From Pseudomonas sp. HS6 (GTDB lineage: Bacteria > Pseudomonadota > Gammaproteobacteria > Pseudomonadales > Pseudomonadaceae), in the NCBI RefSeq assembly GCF_023375815.1, contig NZ_CP067412.1:5332001-5396000 (forward strand): DNA of 64,000 bases, given 5' to 3'. How positions within the stretch are numbered: position 1 is the first letter of the stretch; each line of letters starts with the position of its first letter. The translations under genes and the position numbers were made by a program. The notes under the pieces are model-generated. The model did no database searches, was not told the origin of the DNA, and saw only the letters and a program-made list of their open reading frames with translations. Shown in pieces: positions 25,867-35,077 of this stretch.

Positions 25867-26805
25867 TTACCTGTCCTGACGCGAATTCTCCCCCAGGAAC
25901 TCCCGATACAAACGTGCCGTGTTCGACGGCTGTTCGACCATTGGCATATGACCGACGCCGTCCCACACATCGACCCGCAGATTGGCGATGCCCTTGCTCC
26001 AGACCGGTACGCTGCTGACATCGATCAACCGATCCTTACGGCCCCAGAGCAACAGCCCCGGGCATTTGATATCTGCGAGTTTCGGCTCCATTGGCGGACT
26101 GGCGCGGAAATCCCGGAAGATCTCCTCCAGTTCATCACGTCGCTGTTCGTAGCGTTGGGCAATGGCGTCCAGCACTAGGCCGGGCACCCAGGGTGGCGAG
26201 GCCATCGTCATCGCATAGAAGCGTCGGAATTCTTCCCGGGAATTGATCAGAAACGGATTGTGCCCACGGGCCAGGTGGCGCTCCATGTCGCTGGGCTCCG
26301 GCGCGGTGACGCCGGCCGGGTCGATCAGCGCCACCGACGCGATGCGATCCGGGTAGGTCGCCGCCAGCCACGCGGCGATGTAACCGCCCATGGAATTGCC
26401 GATCACGTGGACCTTCTCGACTCCGCAGACATCGAGCAACTGGATCATGCGCTTGGCCTGCACCGCGATGTCGTAGCCACCGCCCGCCTTGAAGCCGGTT
26501 TCGCCGTGGCCGGCCAGGTCCGGAATGATCACTCGATACTGGCTGACGAAATGCCGGGCGAAGCGCAGCCACAGGTTCTTTTCCGCGCTGTAGCCATGCA
26601 GCATCAAAATGCTGCTCGACGCTTCGTAAGGCCCGCCTTGCCAGGTCGACACGGTCATTTCGGCGATCGGCACTTCAATCTTGTGCAACCGGTACAGCTT
26701 GGCCTCCAGGGCTGCGCTCAGATCGTAGAGCCAGTGGCCGACCGCCGGGTAGCTCAACCAACTCCAGGCCACGAAAACCGCGAGGGCGACAAACAGCAAG
26801 AGCAT
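25867..26805 (-). CDS. Alpha/beta hydrolase (esterase-like), membrane-anchored
   Basis: This 312-residue protein has an N-terminal hydrophobic helix (LLLFVALAVFVAWSWL) and then an alpha/beta-hydrolase fold: LMLHGYSAEKNLW (oxyanion region), nucleophile elbow VIGNSMGGY with Ser138, an acid within LLLWGRKDRLIDV, and a terminal His in GVGHMPMVEQPSNTA. Signal-anchor topology suggests the inner membrane. It follows the Baeyer-Villiger-type monooxygenase by 21 bp on the same strand, so it probably hydrolyses the ester or lactone that enzyme makes. The substrate is unknown. Confidence 0.88.
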   Translation of the reverse strand: MLLLFVALAVFVAWSWLSYPAVGHWLYDLSAALEAKLYRLHKIEVPIAEMTVSTWQGGPYEASSSILMLHGYSAEKNLWLRFARHFVSQYRVIIPDLAGHGETGFKAGGGYDIAVQAKRMIQLLDVCGVEKVHVIGNSMGGYIAAWLAATYPDRIASVALIDPAGVTAPEPSDMERHLARGHNPFLINSREEFRRFYAMTMASPPWVPGLVLDAIAQRYEQRRDELEEIFRDFRASPPMEPKLADIKCPGLLLWGRKDRLIDVSSVPVWSKGIANLRVDVWDGVGHMPMVEQPSNTARLYREFLGENSRQDR

Positions 26806-26826
26806 CGACGTCTTCCTTTTACGTGT

Positions 26827-28281
26827 TCAAGACAGAATGTGGTCGGCCGGTTTCAGCGCCCGGGTCAACCGGTGGTAGCTGAAACTGAAGCCCGGGAACA
26901 TCGCGATCACATGACCGCTCTTGCTTTGATACCAACTGTGGCAGCCGCCGGTTTTCCAGACCGTGCGCTCCATCTCCCGATGAATCATCTGAGTGTAGGT
27001 ACGTTCTGCTTCGGGGCGAACTTCGATGCTGCGCAAACCTTTGGCCTGCACGGTGCGGATGCAGTCGAGGATGTAGTTCATCTGCGATTCGATGATGAAC
27101 AGCGCCGAAGTATGACCGATGCCTGTGTTCGGCCCGGTGACGATAAACAGGTTGGGAAAGTCCGGCAGGCTGGTACCGAGATAGGCGCGCGGGTATTGCG
27201 CCCAGACATCGCGCAGTTGCACGGCGTTTTTTCCGCTGGCCGGGTAGGAAATCACGCCATCGGTGGCGTCGTAACCAGTCGACCACACGATCAGATCGAC
27301 GTCGATGTGCTGGCCGTCCGTGGTGACAATGCCGGTTTCGTCGAGGCTGGCGATGCCTTGCTCGCGGCTGTGCAGCGTCACGTTAGGCCGGGTCAGCGCC
27401 GGGTAGTAAGTGCTGGAGACCAGTACCCGTTTGCAGCCGATGGTGAAGTCCGGCGTCAGTTTTCGCTGGAGTTCGGGATCCGTTACCTGGCGTTTGAGGA
27501 ATTTCAGGGCCTGGTGCTGCACCATGTGAATCGCCGGTTTTGAATATTTGAAGGCGATGACCCGGGTTTCGAATTGCCAGTAGATCATCCAGCGCAACAA
27601 TTTGTAGGCCGGTTTCAGACCCAGCAGCCAACGCTGGAAGGGCCCGAATTTGCGGTCGGGTCGGGGCAGCACCCAATGCGGCGTGCGTTGAAAGACGTGC
27701 AGATGCTCGACCTGCGGCGCAATCGTCGGAATCACCTGCGCCGCACTGGCACCGCTGCCGACGATCGCCACGTGTTTACCGCGATAGTCGTAGCTGTGAT
27801 CCCAATTGTTTGTATGAAAGGTCTTGCCTTGAAAGCGATCCTGACCGGGGAAATGTGGGACGACCGGCTGGCTAAGTGGCCCGGTGGCATTGATGAGGAA
27901 CTGCGCATAGAACGTGCCTTTGGTGCCGGTGTGTACGGCCCAGCGTTTTTCGGCCTCGTCCCATTCGATCCGTCCGACATTGGCTTGCAGTTCCACCCGC
28001 TCGCGCAGGCCGAAACGCTCGATCACGTGTTCGGTGTAATGATGAAGTTCGGCCTGTTCGGCGAACATTTGCGTCCAGGGGTAGGGCGCGAACGACAGTG
28101 AATACAGCGGCGACGGCACATCGACCGCTGCGCCGGGGTAGGTGTTCTGGCACCAGGTGCCGCCGAAAAAGTCCCGCCGCTCCAGCAAGCGAAAATCGTC
28201 GATGCCGGCCTTGAGCAAATTGACCGCCGCACACTGGCCGCCAAACCCGCTGCCGATGATCAACACTTGATAGGTCTGCAT
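26827..28281 (-). CDS. Flavin-containing (Baeyer-Villiger type) monooxygenase
   Basis: This 484-residue flavoprotein has an N-terminal FAD site IIGSGFGGQCAAVNLLKAG, the motif FFGGTWCQNTYPGAAVD typical of Baeyer-Villiger enzymes, the fingerprint region FQGKTFHTNNWDHSYDY (FxGxxxHxxxWD-like), and an NADPH site VAIVGSGASAAQ. DLIVWSTGYDAT is the conserved end of the second site. It would insert oxygen into a ketone to give an ester or lactone, or oxidise a heteroatom. A hydrolase gene follows closely. Translation starts at MQTYQVLIIGSGFGG. The substrate cannot be read from sequence. Confidence 0.9.
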   Translation of the reverse strand: MQTYQVLIIGSGFGGQCAAVNLLKAGIDDFRLLERRDFFGGTWCQNTYPGAAVDVPSPLYSLSFAPYPWTQMFAEQAELHHYTEHVIERFGLRERVELQANVGRIEWDEAEKRWAVHTGTKGTFYAQFLINATGPLSQPVVPHFPGQDRFQGKTFHTNNWDHSYDYRGKHVAIVGSGASAAQVIPTIAPQVEHLHVFQRTPHWVLPRPDRKFGPFQRWLLGLKPAYKLLRWMIYWQFETRVIAFKYSKPAIHMVQHQALKFLKRQVTDPELQRKLTPDFTIGCKRVLVSSTYYPALTRPNVTLHSREQGIASLDETGIVTTDGQHIDVDLIVWSTGYDATDGVISYPASGKNAVQLRDVWAQYPRAYLGTSLPDFPNLFIVTGPNTGIGHTSALFIIESQMNYILDCIRTVQAKGLRSIEVRPEAERTYTQMIHREMERTVWKTGGCHSWYQSKSGHVIAMFPGFSFSYHRLTRALKPADHILS

Positions 28282-28452
28282 GGGCCTCCTTCTTAGAGTC
28301 TTTTTTCCATTTTCTTCCTTTCATGTATAGCCAATCATTTGCCTGCCGTGTGACGGAAATGGCGGGGTATTCGGCCGCTGGCCGGTGATGGCTATTTAAC
28401 GTCGCCCTGTTAGACTCCGAGCACATCCTTTTGCGGTGTACTCGAGGCCCTT

Positions 28453-29526
28453 ATGGGAAGAACGGGAGGAAAGGGACTTTCACTGGCCAGGAGGCTTTAC
28501 ACATCGCGAACCCTCGGGTTGGTCCTGGGGCTTTTGTGCGTGAGCGTTGCGATGTACCCGCTCGATCCGCCGGTGTGGGTCTGGGCGCTGATGCTGTTCA
28601 ACGGCCTGGTCTGGCCGCACCTCGCCTATCAATGGGCCCGTCGGGCCAAGGTTCCGTACCACGCCGAACACCGTAATCTTTTGATCGACGCTTTCCTCGG
28701 TGGCTTCTGGGTCGCCGCCATGCATTTCAATCCCTTGCCCAGTGCCACGACCATTTCGATGATGGCGATGAACAATGTCGCCATCGGTGGCCTGCGTTTT
28801 CTGCTGGCCGGGGCGGCGGCGCAGTTGCTGGGCGTCGGCGTCGGACTGGTGGTATTCGCGCCGGCCTTCATCCCGGCCACCTCGCCGGCGCAGCTCTATG
28901 CCTGCCTGCCGTTGTTGATGTTGTATCCATTGGCGCTGGGCTGGATCTGCTTCCGCCAGGCCTACACGCTCGGCGTGCACAAGCGTGAACTGCTGGCCCT
29001 GAGCCGCACCGACAGCCTCACCGGTCTGCTCAATCACGGCGCCTGGAAGGATCAACTGGAAGTCGAATTTCAACGCTGCAAACGCCAGCAGAAAGGCGCG
29101 GCGATTGCGCTGATCGACATCGACCACTTCAAGGCGATCAACGACACCTACGGCCATGTGGCGGGCGATATCGTCCTGCGTCAGTTGAGCAAGATGCTCA
29201 AGCAGAACCTGCGCATGGCGGATGTGGCGGGGCGCTACGGCGGCGACGAGTTTTGCGTAATCCTGCCGGACTTGCCGCTGTTCAACGCGGCGCAGGCGAT
29301 GGAAGCCTTGCGTGAGCGCTTCTCCTTTCTGGTGTACGAACAGAACCCGGCGTTGAAAGTCAGCCTGAGCATTGGCCTGGCGGCGCTCGATCCGGCGCAC
29401 GGCGATGCGACGCGCTGGCTGAATGACGCCGATGAGGCGCTCTACGAGGCCAAGGCCAGCGGGCGCAACCGGGTGATTTGCTGCAACGATGACAAGCCGC
29501 GGCGCGAGGTTTTCGATTCGGTTTGA
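28453..29526 (+). CDS. MASE2-GGDEF diguanylate cyclase (AdrA/DgcC-like)
   Basis: This 357-residue membrane enzyme makes c-di-GMP. The first 180 residues are a MASE2-type sensor with several helices (LGLVLGLLCVSVAMYPL, WVWALMLFNGLVWPHL, LLMLYPLALGWICF). The catalytic domain begins SRTDSLTGLLNHGAW and has DIDHFKAINDTYGH and an intact GGDEF (residues 263-267). RMAD (254-257) sits five residues before it: a canonical inhibitory I-site. It is therefore probably active and product-inhibited. It is divergent from the monooxygenase operon and unlinked to an effector gene. Confidence 0.93.
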   Translation: MGRTGGKGLSLARRLYTSRTLGLVLGLLCVSVAMYPLDPPVWVWALMLFNGLVWPHLAYQWARRAKVPYHAEHRNLLIDAFLGGFWVAAMHFNPLPSATTISMMAMNNVAIGGLRFLLAGAAAQLLGVGVGLVVFAPAFIPATSPAQLYACLPLLMLYPLALGWICFRQAYTLGVHKRELLALSRTDSLTGLLNHGAWKDQLEVEFQRCKRQQKGAAIALIDIDHFKAINDTYGHVAGDIVLRQLSKMLKQNLRMADVAGRYGGDEFCVILPDLPLFNAAQAMEALRERFSFLVYEQNPALKVSLSIGLAALDPAHGDATRWLNDADEALYEAKASGRNRVICCNDDKPRREVFDSV

Positions 29527-29610
29527 ACGGATTGGGTGTCGCATCCGGGATAGAGCCTTGGGGCGATGTCAGGTACGGTTCAGTACCCGACACGAAACAA
29601 GGATTGATTC

Positions 29611-30849
29611 ATGACGTTCAACTTACCTCGTTCCCTGCTGGCCGCCGGTCTCGGCCTGACCCTCTCTTTCGCAGCCGCTGGCGCCTTCGCCGAACCGCAC
29701 AAACAGGTGCTGGCCGACGCCGAACAATACAAACCCGAAGCCCTGAAATTGCTCGAACGGCTGGTCAATATCGACTCCGGTTCCGGTGATGAAAAAGGCC
29801 TCAAAGCAGTCAGCGAAATTGCCATTGATGAGCTGAAAAAGCTTGGCGCGACTATTGAATTGGTGCCGAACACCCCGGAAAAAAACAACCACGTGCTCGC
29901 CACGCTCAAAGGCACCGGCAAGGCAAAAATCCTGCTGATGGCGCACATGGACACGGTATTCAAGGAAGGCTCCGCCGCCGAGCGACCGTTCCACATCAAG
30001 GACGGCCGCGCCTACGGGCCGGGGGTGATGGACGACAAGGGCGGAATCGTCGCCGGCATCTATGCGCTGAAAATTCTGAAGAACCTCGACTTCAAGGACT
30101 ACGCGCAAATCACCTTCCTGCTCGATGCCAGCGAAGAAACCGGTTCGGATGTCGCCACTGACCTGATCAAGAAAACCGCCAAGCTTCACGACGTCACTCT
30201 CAACCTCGAACCGGGTCGTCCGGCGGATGGTTTAGTGGTGTGGCGCAAGGGCAGTGCCACTGCACTGGTCGAGGTCAAGGGCAAGGCTGCTCACGCTGGC
30301 GTCGCGCCGGAACTGGGGCGCAACGCGGCGATGGAGGCGGCGCACCAGATTCTGCAATTGGGCAAGCTCGGCGACGAGGCCAAGAAAACCACCATCAACT
30401 TCACCGTGCTCAAGGCCGGCGACCGTACCAACGTGATCCCGGATCAGGCCACGGCCAAGGCTGACGTGCGGGCGGCGGTGCCGGAAGAGTTCGACCGGAT
30501 CGAGAAGGATCTGGCGCGGGTGTCGCAGGACAAGTTGATTCCCGAGATCATCGTCACTACCAGCCTGCAACGTGGTTTACCGCCGATGCCGCAGACGGCG
30601 GAGTCGGATCGTTTGATGGCGATGGCCCAGGGGATTTACGGTGAGATTGGTCGCAAGCTGACCGAAGAAGGCAGCGGCGGGGCGGCGGATGCCAGTTTGT
30701 CGGCTGGGGTGGGAACGCCGACGCTGGACGGGTTCGGGATTGTCGGCGGCAATATTCATACGCCGGAGGAGTACGCGGAAGTGGAGAGCGTGGCGCCGCG
30801 GATTTATCTGTTGTCGCGGATGATTATGGAGTTGGCGAAGGGGCGGTGA
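29611..30849 (+). CDS. M20 family metallopeptidase, carboxypeptidase G2-like (exported)
   Basis: This 412-residue protein has a signal peptide (MTFNLPRSLLAAGLGLTLSFAA...AFA, cut near residue 27). The zinc ligands of M20 peptidases are visible: MAHMDTVF (His112, Asp114), GPGVMDDKGG (Asp141), DASEETGS (Glu175/Glu176) and the final His in GGNIHTPEEY. A dimerisation domain lies between (KGKAAHAGVAPELGRNAAMEA). The family member carboxypeptidase G2 removes C-terminal glutamate from folates in the periplasm; that activity is inferred. The last 250 bp are notably rich in G-ending codons. It is a single gene downstream of the cyclase. Confidence 0.92.
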   Translation: MTFNLPRSLLAAGLGLTLSFAAAGAFAEPHKQVLADAEQYKPEALKLLERLVNIDSGSGDEKGLKAVSEIAIDELKKLGATIELVPNTPEKNNHVLATLKGTGKAKILLMAHMDTVFKEGSAAERPFHIKDGRAYGPGVMDDKGGIVAGIYALKILKNLDFKDYAQITFLLDASEETGSDVATDLIKKTAKLHDVTLNLEPGRPADGLVVWRKGSATALVEVKGKAAHAGVAPELGRNAAMEAAHQILQLGKLGDEAKKTTINFTVLKAGDRTNVIPDQATAKADVRAAVPEEFDRIEKDLARVSQDKLIPEIIVTTSLQRGLPPMPQTAESDRLMAMAQGIYGEIGRKLTEEGSGGAADASLSAGVGTPTLDGFGIVGGNIHTPEEYAEVESVAPRIYLLSRMIMELAKGR

Positions 30850-30889
30850 GCGGATGTAGTTGATTCGGCGGGGTGTCAGGTAGATTTTT

Positions 30890-30922
30890 CCCTCACCCCA
30901 GCCCTCTCCCGGAGGGAGAGGG
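30890..30922. repeat. Dispersed REP-like repeat (CCCTCACCCCAGCCCTCTCCC type)
   Basis: CCCTCACCCCAGCCCTCTCCC followed by GGA and GGGAGAGGG forms a 9-bp hairpin (30902-30910 with 30914-30922). This sequence type is a common short intergenic repeat in Pseudomonas genomes (recalled). It could also stop transcription of the peptidase gene. Confidence 0.7.
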
Positions 30923-30974
30923 AGCCGACCGAGGTGTCTTGCGCTGTACATCGACCTGAAGCATCGAGTCGATT

Positions 30975-32420
30975 ATGGATTCAGCGCAAATCTTTCACGT
31001 CGGTGTATCTCATCAATATCCCCCAATCAGTTCCCTCTACCTCTGGGATCCGGCCGGCACCGTGCTGGCGGCCAATGTCGAGCGTCTGACCTTTATAGGT
31101 AATGGTGCCTACACCGGCTGGGGTAACGACAGCGACAACATCATCACAGGTGGTTCGGGCAACGACACACTGTACGGCGGTGCGGGTGCCGATCAGTTCA
31201 TCGGTGGTACGGGTTATGACACGGCGGGTTACCTGGATAGCAAAGTGGCGATGACCATTAATCTGAAGACCAGCGTGCATTCCGGGATCGCCGCTGGTGA
31301 TACCTACACTGGCATCGAGGCGATCCGAGGATCGAACTTCAATGACATCTTTTATGGCGGACCCAATGCCATGGGGCTGGATGGCGCGGCTGGGCAGGAT
31401 CTTGTCAGTTACGAGTTCGCGGACAGTGCTGTGACCATCGATCTGACTTCGGGCGCCAACACCGGTGATGCGGTTGGCGATACCTATACCAACATTGAGA
31501 TCTTCCAGGGCAGTAACTTCAATGACTCGTTGCTGGGATCGCGACTGGCTGATGTGTTCATTGGCGGCGTTGGAGCGGATGTCATCGACGGTCGTGAAGG
31601 TCAGGACAGTGCCTGGTACATCACCAGCACGACGGCGGTTACCATCAACCTGCAGACCAATATCAATCAGGGAGGAGATGCCGAGGGCGATGTATTAAGG
31701 AACATCGAGCGTGTGGTCGGCAGTCACTTCAATGACAGCCTGACGGGTGATGCCGGGGTCAACTTTCTGGAAGGTGGACTGGGCAATGACGTCATCTACG
31801 GTGGCGATGGCAACGATTATCTCTATGGTGGTCTGGTATCGCAGATCGGGCCTTTTTCGCTCGAAGGGCTGACCAATGGGCCGCAGGCCGACACATTGTT
31901 CGGAGGGAATGGTAACGACACCATCTTCACTGCTGGCGACGATCATGGAAGTCGGGCTTACGGTGAAGCGGGTGGTGATGTCATTACGGTGGTTCATGGC
32001 ATGGCCGACGGAGGGGAGGGCAATGATTTGTTGACCGGCACGGGGACGGGCTTCTCTTTATTTGGAGGTGCCGGGGACGACAGGCTGGTTCTGCAGTCCA
32101 GTGGCTGGGCCAACGGTGGCGAGGGTAACGATATCTACACCATCAGCACGGCGGCGCTGGTGACGATCCAGGATGACGGCGCCAGCCGCGGCGACAAGCT
32201 GGTGCTGTCGTTTATCCGCAGTACTGAACTCTTGGCGGATCGCGTCGGTGACGACCTTTATCTGCACCGATCTGGCTCCGCCCCGGGACAAGCCCCGCAG
32301 GAAGGTGTACGTCTGAAGGACTGGTTCGCCGGTTTCGATACCGTTGAGCAAATCCAGACTGCTGACGGTCAACTCATCGATCTGCCGGCGAACAGCGATG
32401 GCTTCGCCCTGTTCGGTTGA
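30975..32420 (+). CDS. RTX-type calcium-binding repeat protein
   Basis: This 481-residue protein is almost all repeats of the GGxGxDxUx kind (GGSGNDTLYGGAGADQF, GGLGNDVIYGGDGNDYLYGG, GGAGDDRLVL) interspersed with long repeats ending TYTNIEIFQGSNFND. The C-terminus (VRLKDWFAGFDTVEQIQTADGQLIDL) matches the haemolysin-type calcium-binding related domain and ends with a short hydrophobic tail of the type I secretion kind. There is no N-terminal enzymatic or adhesin domain, and repeats begin within 30 residues, so it may be a remnant. The frame is closed by TGA 18 bp before the ATG. No secretion genes are adjacent. A calcium-folded secreted protein is likely. Confidence 0.85.
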   Translation: MDSAQIFHVGVSHQYPPISSLYLWDPAGTVLAANVERLTFIGNGAYTGWGNDSDNIITGGSGNDTLYGGAGADQFIGGTGYDTAGYLDSKVAMTINLKTSVHSGIAAGDTYTGIEAIRGSNFNDIFYGGPNAMGLDGAAGQDLVSYEFADSAVTIDLTSGANTGDAVGDTYTNIEIFQGSNFNDSLLGSRLADVFIGGVGADVIDGREGQDSAWYITSTTAVTINLQTNINQGGDAEGDVLRNIERVVGSHFNDSLTGDAGVNFLEGGLGNDVIYGGDGNDYLYGGLVSQIGPFSLEGLTNGPQADTLFGGNGNDTIFTAGDDHGSRAYGEAGGDVITVVHGMADGGEGNDLLTGTGTGFSLFGGAGDDRLVLQSSGWANGGEGNDIYTISTAALVTIQDDGASRGDKLVLSFIRSTELLADRVGDDLYLHRSGSAPGQAPQEGVRLKDWFAGFDTVEQIQTADGQLIDLPANSDGFALFG

Positions 32421-32457
32421 GTGGCAACTCCTGTCTGGCGTTTGAGGTAGCAACATG

Positions 32458-32493
32458 AAAGGGATGAGTCGATTGAAAGACTCATCCCTTTTT
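32458..32493 (+). terminator. Rho-independent terminator after the RTX gene
   Basis: The stem AAAGGGATGAGTC/GACTCATCCCTTT with an 8-nt loop is followed by a T-run. It separates the RTX gene from the glycosylation island. Confidence 0.88.
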
Positions 32494-32530
32494 CATGCCT
32501 GTGTCCCTGACGACGCAGTGCTCATAGAGC

Positions 32531-32546
32531 TGGCGCGTTTCCTGCA
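32531..32546 (+). promoter_or_regulatory. Candidate sigma-54 promoter of the glycosylation island
   Basis: TGGCGCGTTTCCTGCA keeps GG-N10-GC and matches TGGCACG-N4-TTGCA at all but two defined positions. It lies 137 bp upstream of rfbF, at the head of a plus-strand cluster. Sigma-54 control would fit flagellar expression, but one chance match in this length is possible. Confidence 0.4.
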
Positions 32547-32682
32547 AGTCCCCCGTAAATCGCCATAAAACGAGCGCTCGCGGTCATCCCATCGGCGCCC
32601 GCGACGGCAAAAGGTTGAGCCAGATGGCTCGCACGGCTCGAGAAAGCTATGCGCAGCCCGGTGACGAACAAGAGGGGAGACG

Positions 32683-33456
32683 ATGAAGGCAGTAATTTTG
32701 GCGGGTGGCCTCGGCACGCGCATCAGTGAAGAGTCGCACCTCAAGCCCAAGCCGATGATCGAGATCGGCGGCAAGCCAATTCTCTGGCACATCATGAAGC
32801 AGTATTCCGCCCACGGAATCCACGACTTCGTGATCTGCCTCGGCTACAAGGGCTACGCGATCAAGGACTTCTTCGCCAACTACTTCCTGCACACCTCCGA
32901 CGTCACCTTCAACATGCGCGAGAACCGCATGGACGTGCATCAGAACTACAGCGAGCCGTGGAGCGTCACCCTCATCGACACCGGCGAGGAAACCATGACC
33001 GGTGGCCGTCTGTTGCGTGCCGGCCGCTACCTCAAGGATGAAGAGGCGTTTTGCTTCACCTATGGCGACGGCGTTTCCGATCTGAACATTCGTCATCTGG
33101 TCGATTACCACAAGGCCCATGGCCGTCTGGCGACCGTGACAGCGGTGCAGCCACCGGGTCGTTACGGGGCGCTGGAGCGCCAGGGCGATCAGGTCCTCGG
33201 CTTCACCGAAAAACCCCGTGGCGATGGTGGCTGGATCAATGGCGGCTTTTTCGTACTGTCGCCCAAAGTGTTGCCGTACATCGCGGGCGATGAAACCACT
33301 TGGGAAGCCGAGCCATTGGCCCGACTGGCCCGGGAGGAGCAGCTCAAGGCGTTCGAACACGACGGTTTCTGGCAGCCGATGGACACCCTGCGTGACAAAA
33401 ACCATCTCGAAGCGCTGTGGCAGAGCGGGGAGGCCCCATGGAAGCAATGGGCCTGA
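32683..33456 (+). CDS. rfbF: Glucose-1-phosphate cytidylyltransferase
   Basis: This 257-residue enzyme makes CDP-glucose from CTP and glucose-1-phosphate. The nucleotidyltransferase start is [25 protein letters not shown], with [26 protein letters not shown] (acidic metal site), [28 protein letters not shown] and [15 protein letters not shown], all as in RfbF. The length is normal. It opens the glycosylation island; its end overlaps the start of rfbG by 19 bp. It commits carbon to CDP-linked deoxysugars, unlike the UDP-based pseudaminic acid genes further down. Confidence 0.95.
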   Translation: MKAVILAGGLGTRISEESHLKPKPMIEIGGKPILWHIMKQYSAHGIHDFVICLGYKGYAIKDFFANYFLHTSDVTFNMRENRMDVHQNYSEPWSVTLIDTGEETMTGGRLLRAGRYLKDEEAFCFTYGDGVSDLNIRHLVDYHKAHGRLATVTAVQPPGRYGALERQGDQVLGFTEKPRGDGGWINGGFFVLSPKVLPYIAGDETTWEAEPLARLAREEQLKAFEHDGFWQPMDTLRDKNHLEALWQSGEAPWKQWA

Positions 33457-34520
33457 GTCCGGAATTCTGGCGCGGCAAGCGGGTTCTGGTCACCGGGCAC
33501 ACCGGTTTCAAGGGCAGCTGGCTGACCCTGTGGCTGCAAAGCCTCGGCGCGCAAGTCAGCGGTTTTTCCCTCGATCCATCGACCGAGCCAAGCCTGTTCG
33601 AACTGGCACGAGTACACGAAGGCATCAACGACCAGCGCGGCGATCTGCGTGACCTCGGTGCCTTGCTCGAGATCATTGCCGACACCGAGCCTGATATCGT
33701 CCTGCACCTGGCGGCCCAGCCGCTGGTGCGCGAAGGTTATCGCGATCCGCTCGGCACTTATTCCAGCAACGTCATGGGCACCCTCAACCTGCTCGAAGCG
33801 ATTCGTCAGGTCGGTTGTGTGCGGGCCTGTGTGCTGGTGACCACCGACAAGGTCTACGCCAACAAGGAATGGCTGTGGCCCTACCGCGAGGACGAAGCCC
33901 TCGGTGGGCACGACCCTTACAGCAGCAGCAAGGCGTGCTGCGAGTTGCTGGCACAGTCTTATGCCGCGTCGTTCTTCCCGGCCGACAAGTACGCCGAGCA
34001 CGGTCTGGCCCTGGCCACCGCGCGCGCCGGCAATGTCTTGGGCGGTGGTGATTTCGCCCCTGAACGCCTGATTCCCGATGTACTGAAAGCCTGGTCCGCA
34101 GACGAGCCAGTGACCCTGCGTTACCCGCAAGCCGTGCGCCCGTGGCAGCACGCGCTGGAGCCGCTGGCCGGCTACCTGCAACTGGCCGCCGGGCTCTACG
34201 AAGAAGGCCCGGAATACGCCGGGGCGTGGAACTTTGGCCCGGGCGAGGCGGACATGTGCAGCGTCGGTGAAGTGGTCGAACTGCTTTCCAACCGCTGGCC
34301 TCAGGCCCGTGGCCTGCGCCTCGAAAAGAGTGACCTGCACGAAGCCGGCCTGCTGCGCCTGGACAGCAGCCGCGCCCGTCAGGTGCTGGGCTGGCAACCG
34401 CGCTGGTCGCTGCAGCAATGCCTGACCCAGACCCTCGACTGGCATTTGGCGTGGCAGAACGGTGACGACATGCGCACCGTGACCCTCGGCCAACTGAACC
34501 TGTACCGGGGCGCGCTGTGA
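33438..34520 (+). CDS. rfbG: CDP-glucose 4,6-dehydratase
   Basis: This 360-residue short-chain dehydrogenase converts CDP-glucose to CDP-4-keto-6-deoxyglucose. The NAD site is [21 protein letters not shown]; further motifs are [19 protein letters not shown] and [11 protein letters not shown] (YxxxK), then [20 protein letters not shown], typical of RfbG. I start at 33438 ([14 protein letters not shown]) because GGGGAGG lies four bases upstream. ATG 33447 is possible. The gene overlaps rfbF and ends in a GTGA overlap with the epimerase. Confidence 0.94.
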   Translation: MEAMGLSPEFWRGKRVLVTGHTGFKGSWLTLWLQSLGAQVSGFSLDPSTEPSLFELARVHEGINDQRGDLRDLGALLEIIADTEPDIVLHLAAQPLVREGYRDPLGTYSSNVMGTLNLLEAIRQVGCVRACVLVTTDKVYANKEWLWPYREDEALGGHDPYSSSKACCELLAQSYAASFFPADKYAEHGLALATARAGNVLGGGDFAPERLIPDVLKAWSADEPVTLRYPQAVRPWQHALEPLAGYLQLAAGLYEEGPEYAGAWNFGPGEADMCSVGEVVELLSNRWPQARGLRLEKSDLHEAGLLRLDSSRARQVLGWQPRWSLQQCLTQTLDWHLAWQNGDDMRTVTLGQLNLYRGAL

Positions 34521-35077
34521 GCGAGTTTTCCTTGAAACCGTTACCGCTGGCCGGGTTGTTCAGCGTCCAGCACAAGCGCTTCGAAGATCAGCGCGGGCAC
34601 TTCGCCCGGCTGTTCTGCGAGGGCAGTTTGAAGGCGTTCGGCGCCGAGTTTCACATCCGCCAGATCAATCATTCCTGCACTCGGGAAAAAGGCAGCGTGC
34701 GCGGTCTGCATTACCAGAATGCCAATGCGCCGGAAGCCAAACTGATCACCTGCCTGCGCGGTGAAGTGTGGGACGTGGCGGTGGACCTGCGCCCGGATTC
34801 CGAAACCTTCCTGCACTGGCACGCCGAGCACCTGAAGGCCGGTGACGGTCGCAGCCTGTTGATTCCGGCCGGTTTCGCCCACGGTTTCCAGACCCTCACC
34901 GAAGATGCCGAACTGCTTTACCTGCACAGCGCCGATTACGCGCCGGAGCACGAGGGCGGTCTGTCGGTGAACGATCCACGGCTGGCGATTGCCTGGCCGT
35001 TGCCTGTCAATAATTTGTCAGCGCGTGATTCCAGCCATCCCGCGCTCGATCAACACTTTGCTGGAGTGCGTCTATGA
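34517..35077 (+). CDS. dTDP-4-dehydrorhamnose 3,5-epimerase (RmlC) family sugar epimerase
   Basis: This 186-residue cupin of the RmlC family begins at a GTG overlapping the rfbG stop by four bases. It keeps the family core: FEDQRGHFARLF, QINHSCTREKGSVRGLHYQ (catalytic His of the RGLH motif), EVWDVAVDLRPDSETF, IPAGFAHGFQTL and LLYLHSADYAPEHEG (Tyr). In this context it probably epimerises a CDP-4-keto-6-deoxyhexose, not the dTDP sugar of the family name. Fusion-like overlaps with both neighbours show tight operon packing. Confidence 0.88.
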   Translation: MSEFSLKPLPLAGLFSVQHKRFEDQRGHFARLFCEGSLKAFGAEFHIRQINHSCTREKGSVRGLHYQNANAPEAKLITCLRGEVWDVAVDLRPDSETFLHWHAEHLKAGDGRSLLIPAGFAHGFQTLTEDAELLYLHSADYAPEHEGGLSVNDPRLAIAWPLPVNNLSARDSSHPALDQHFAGVRL

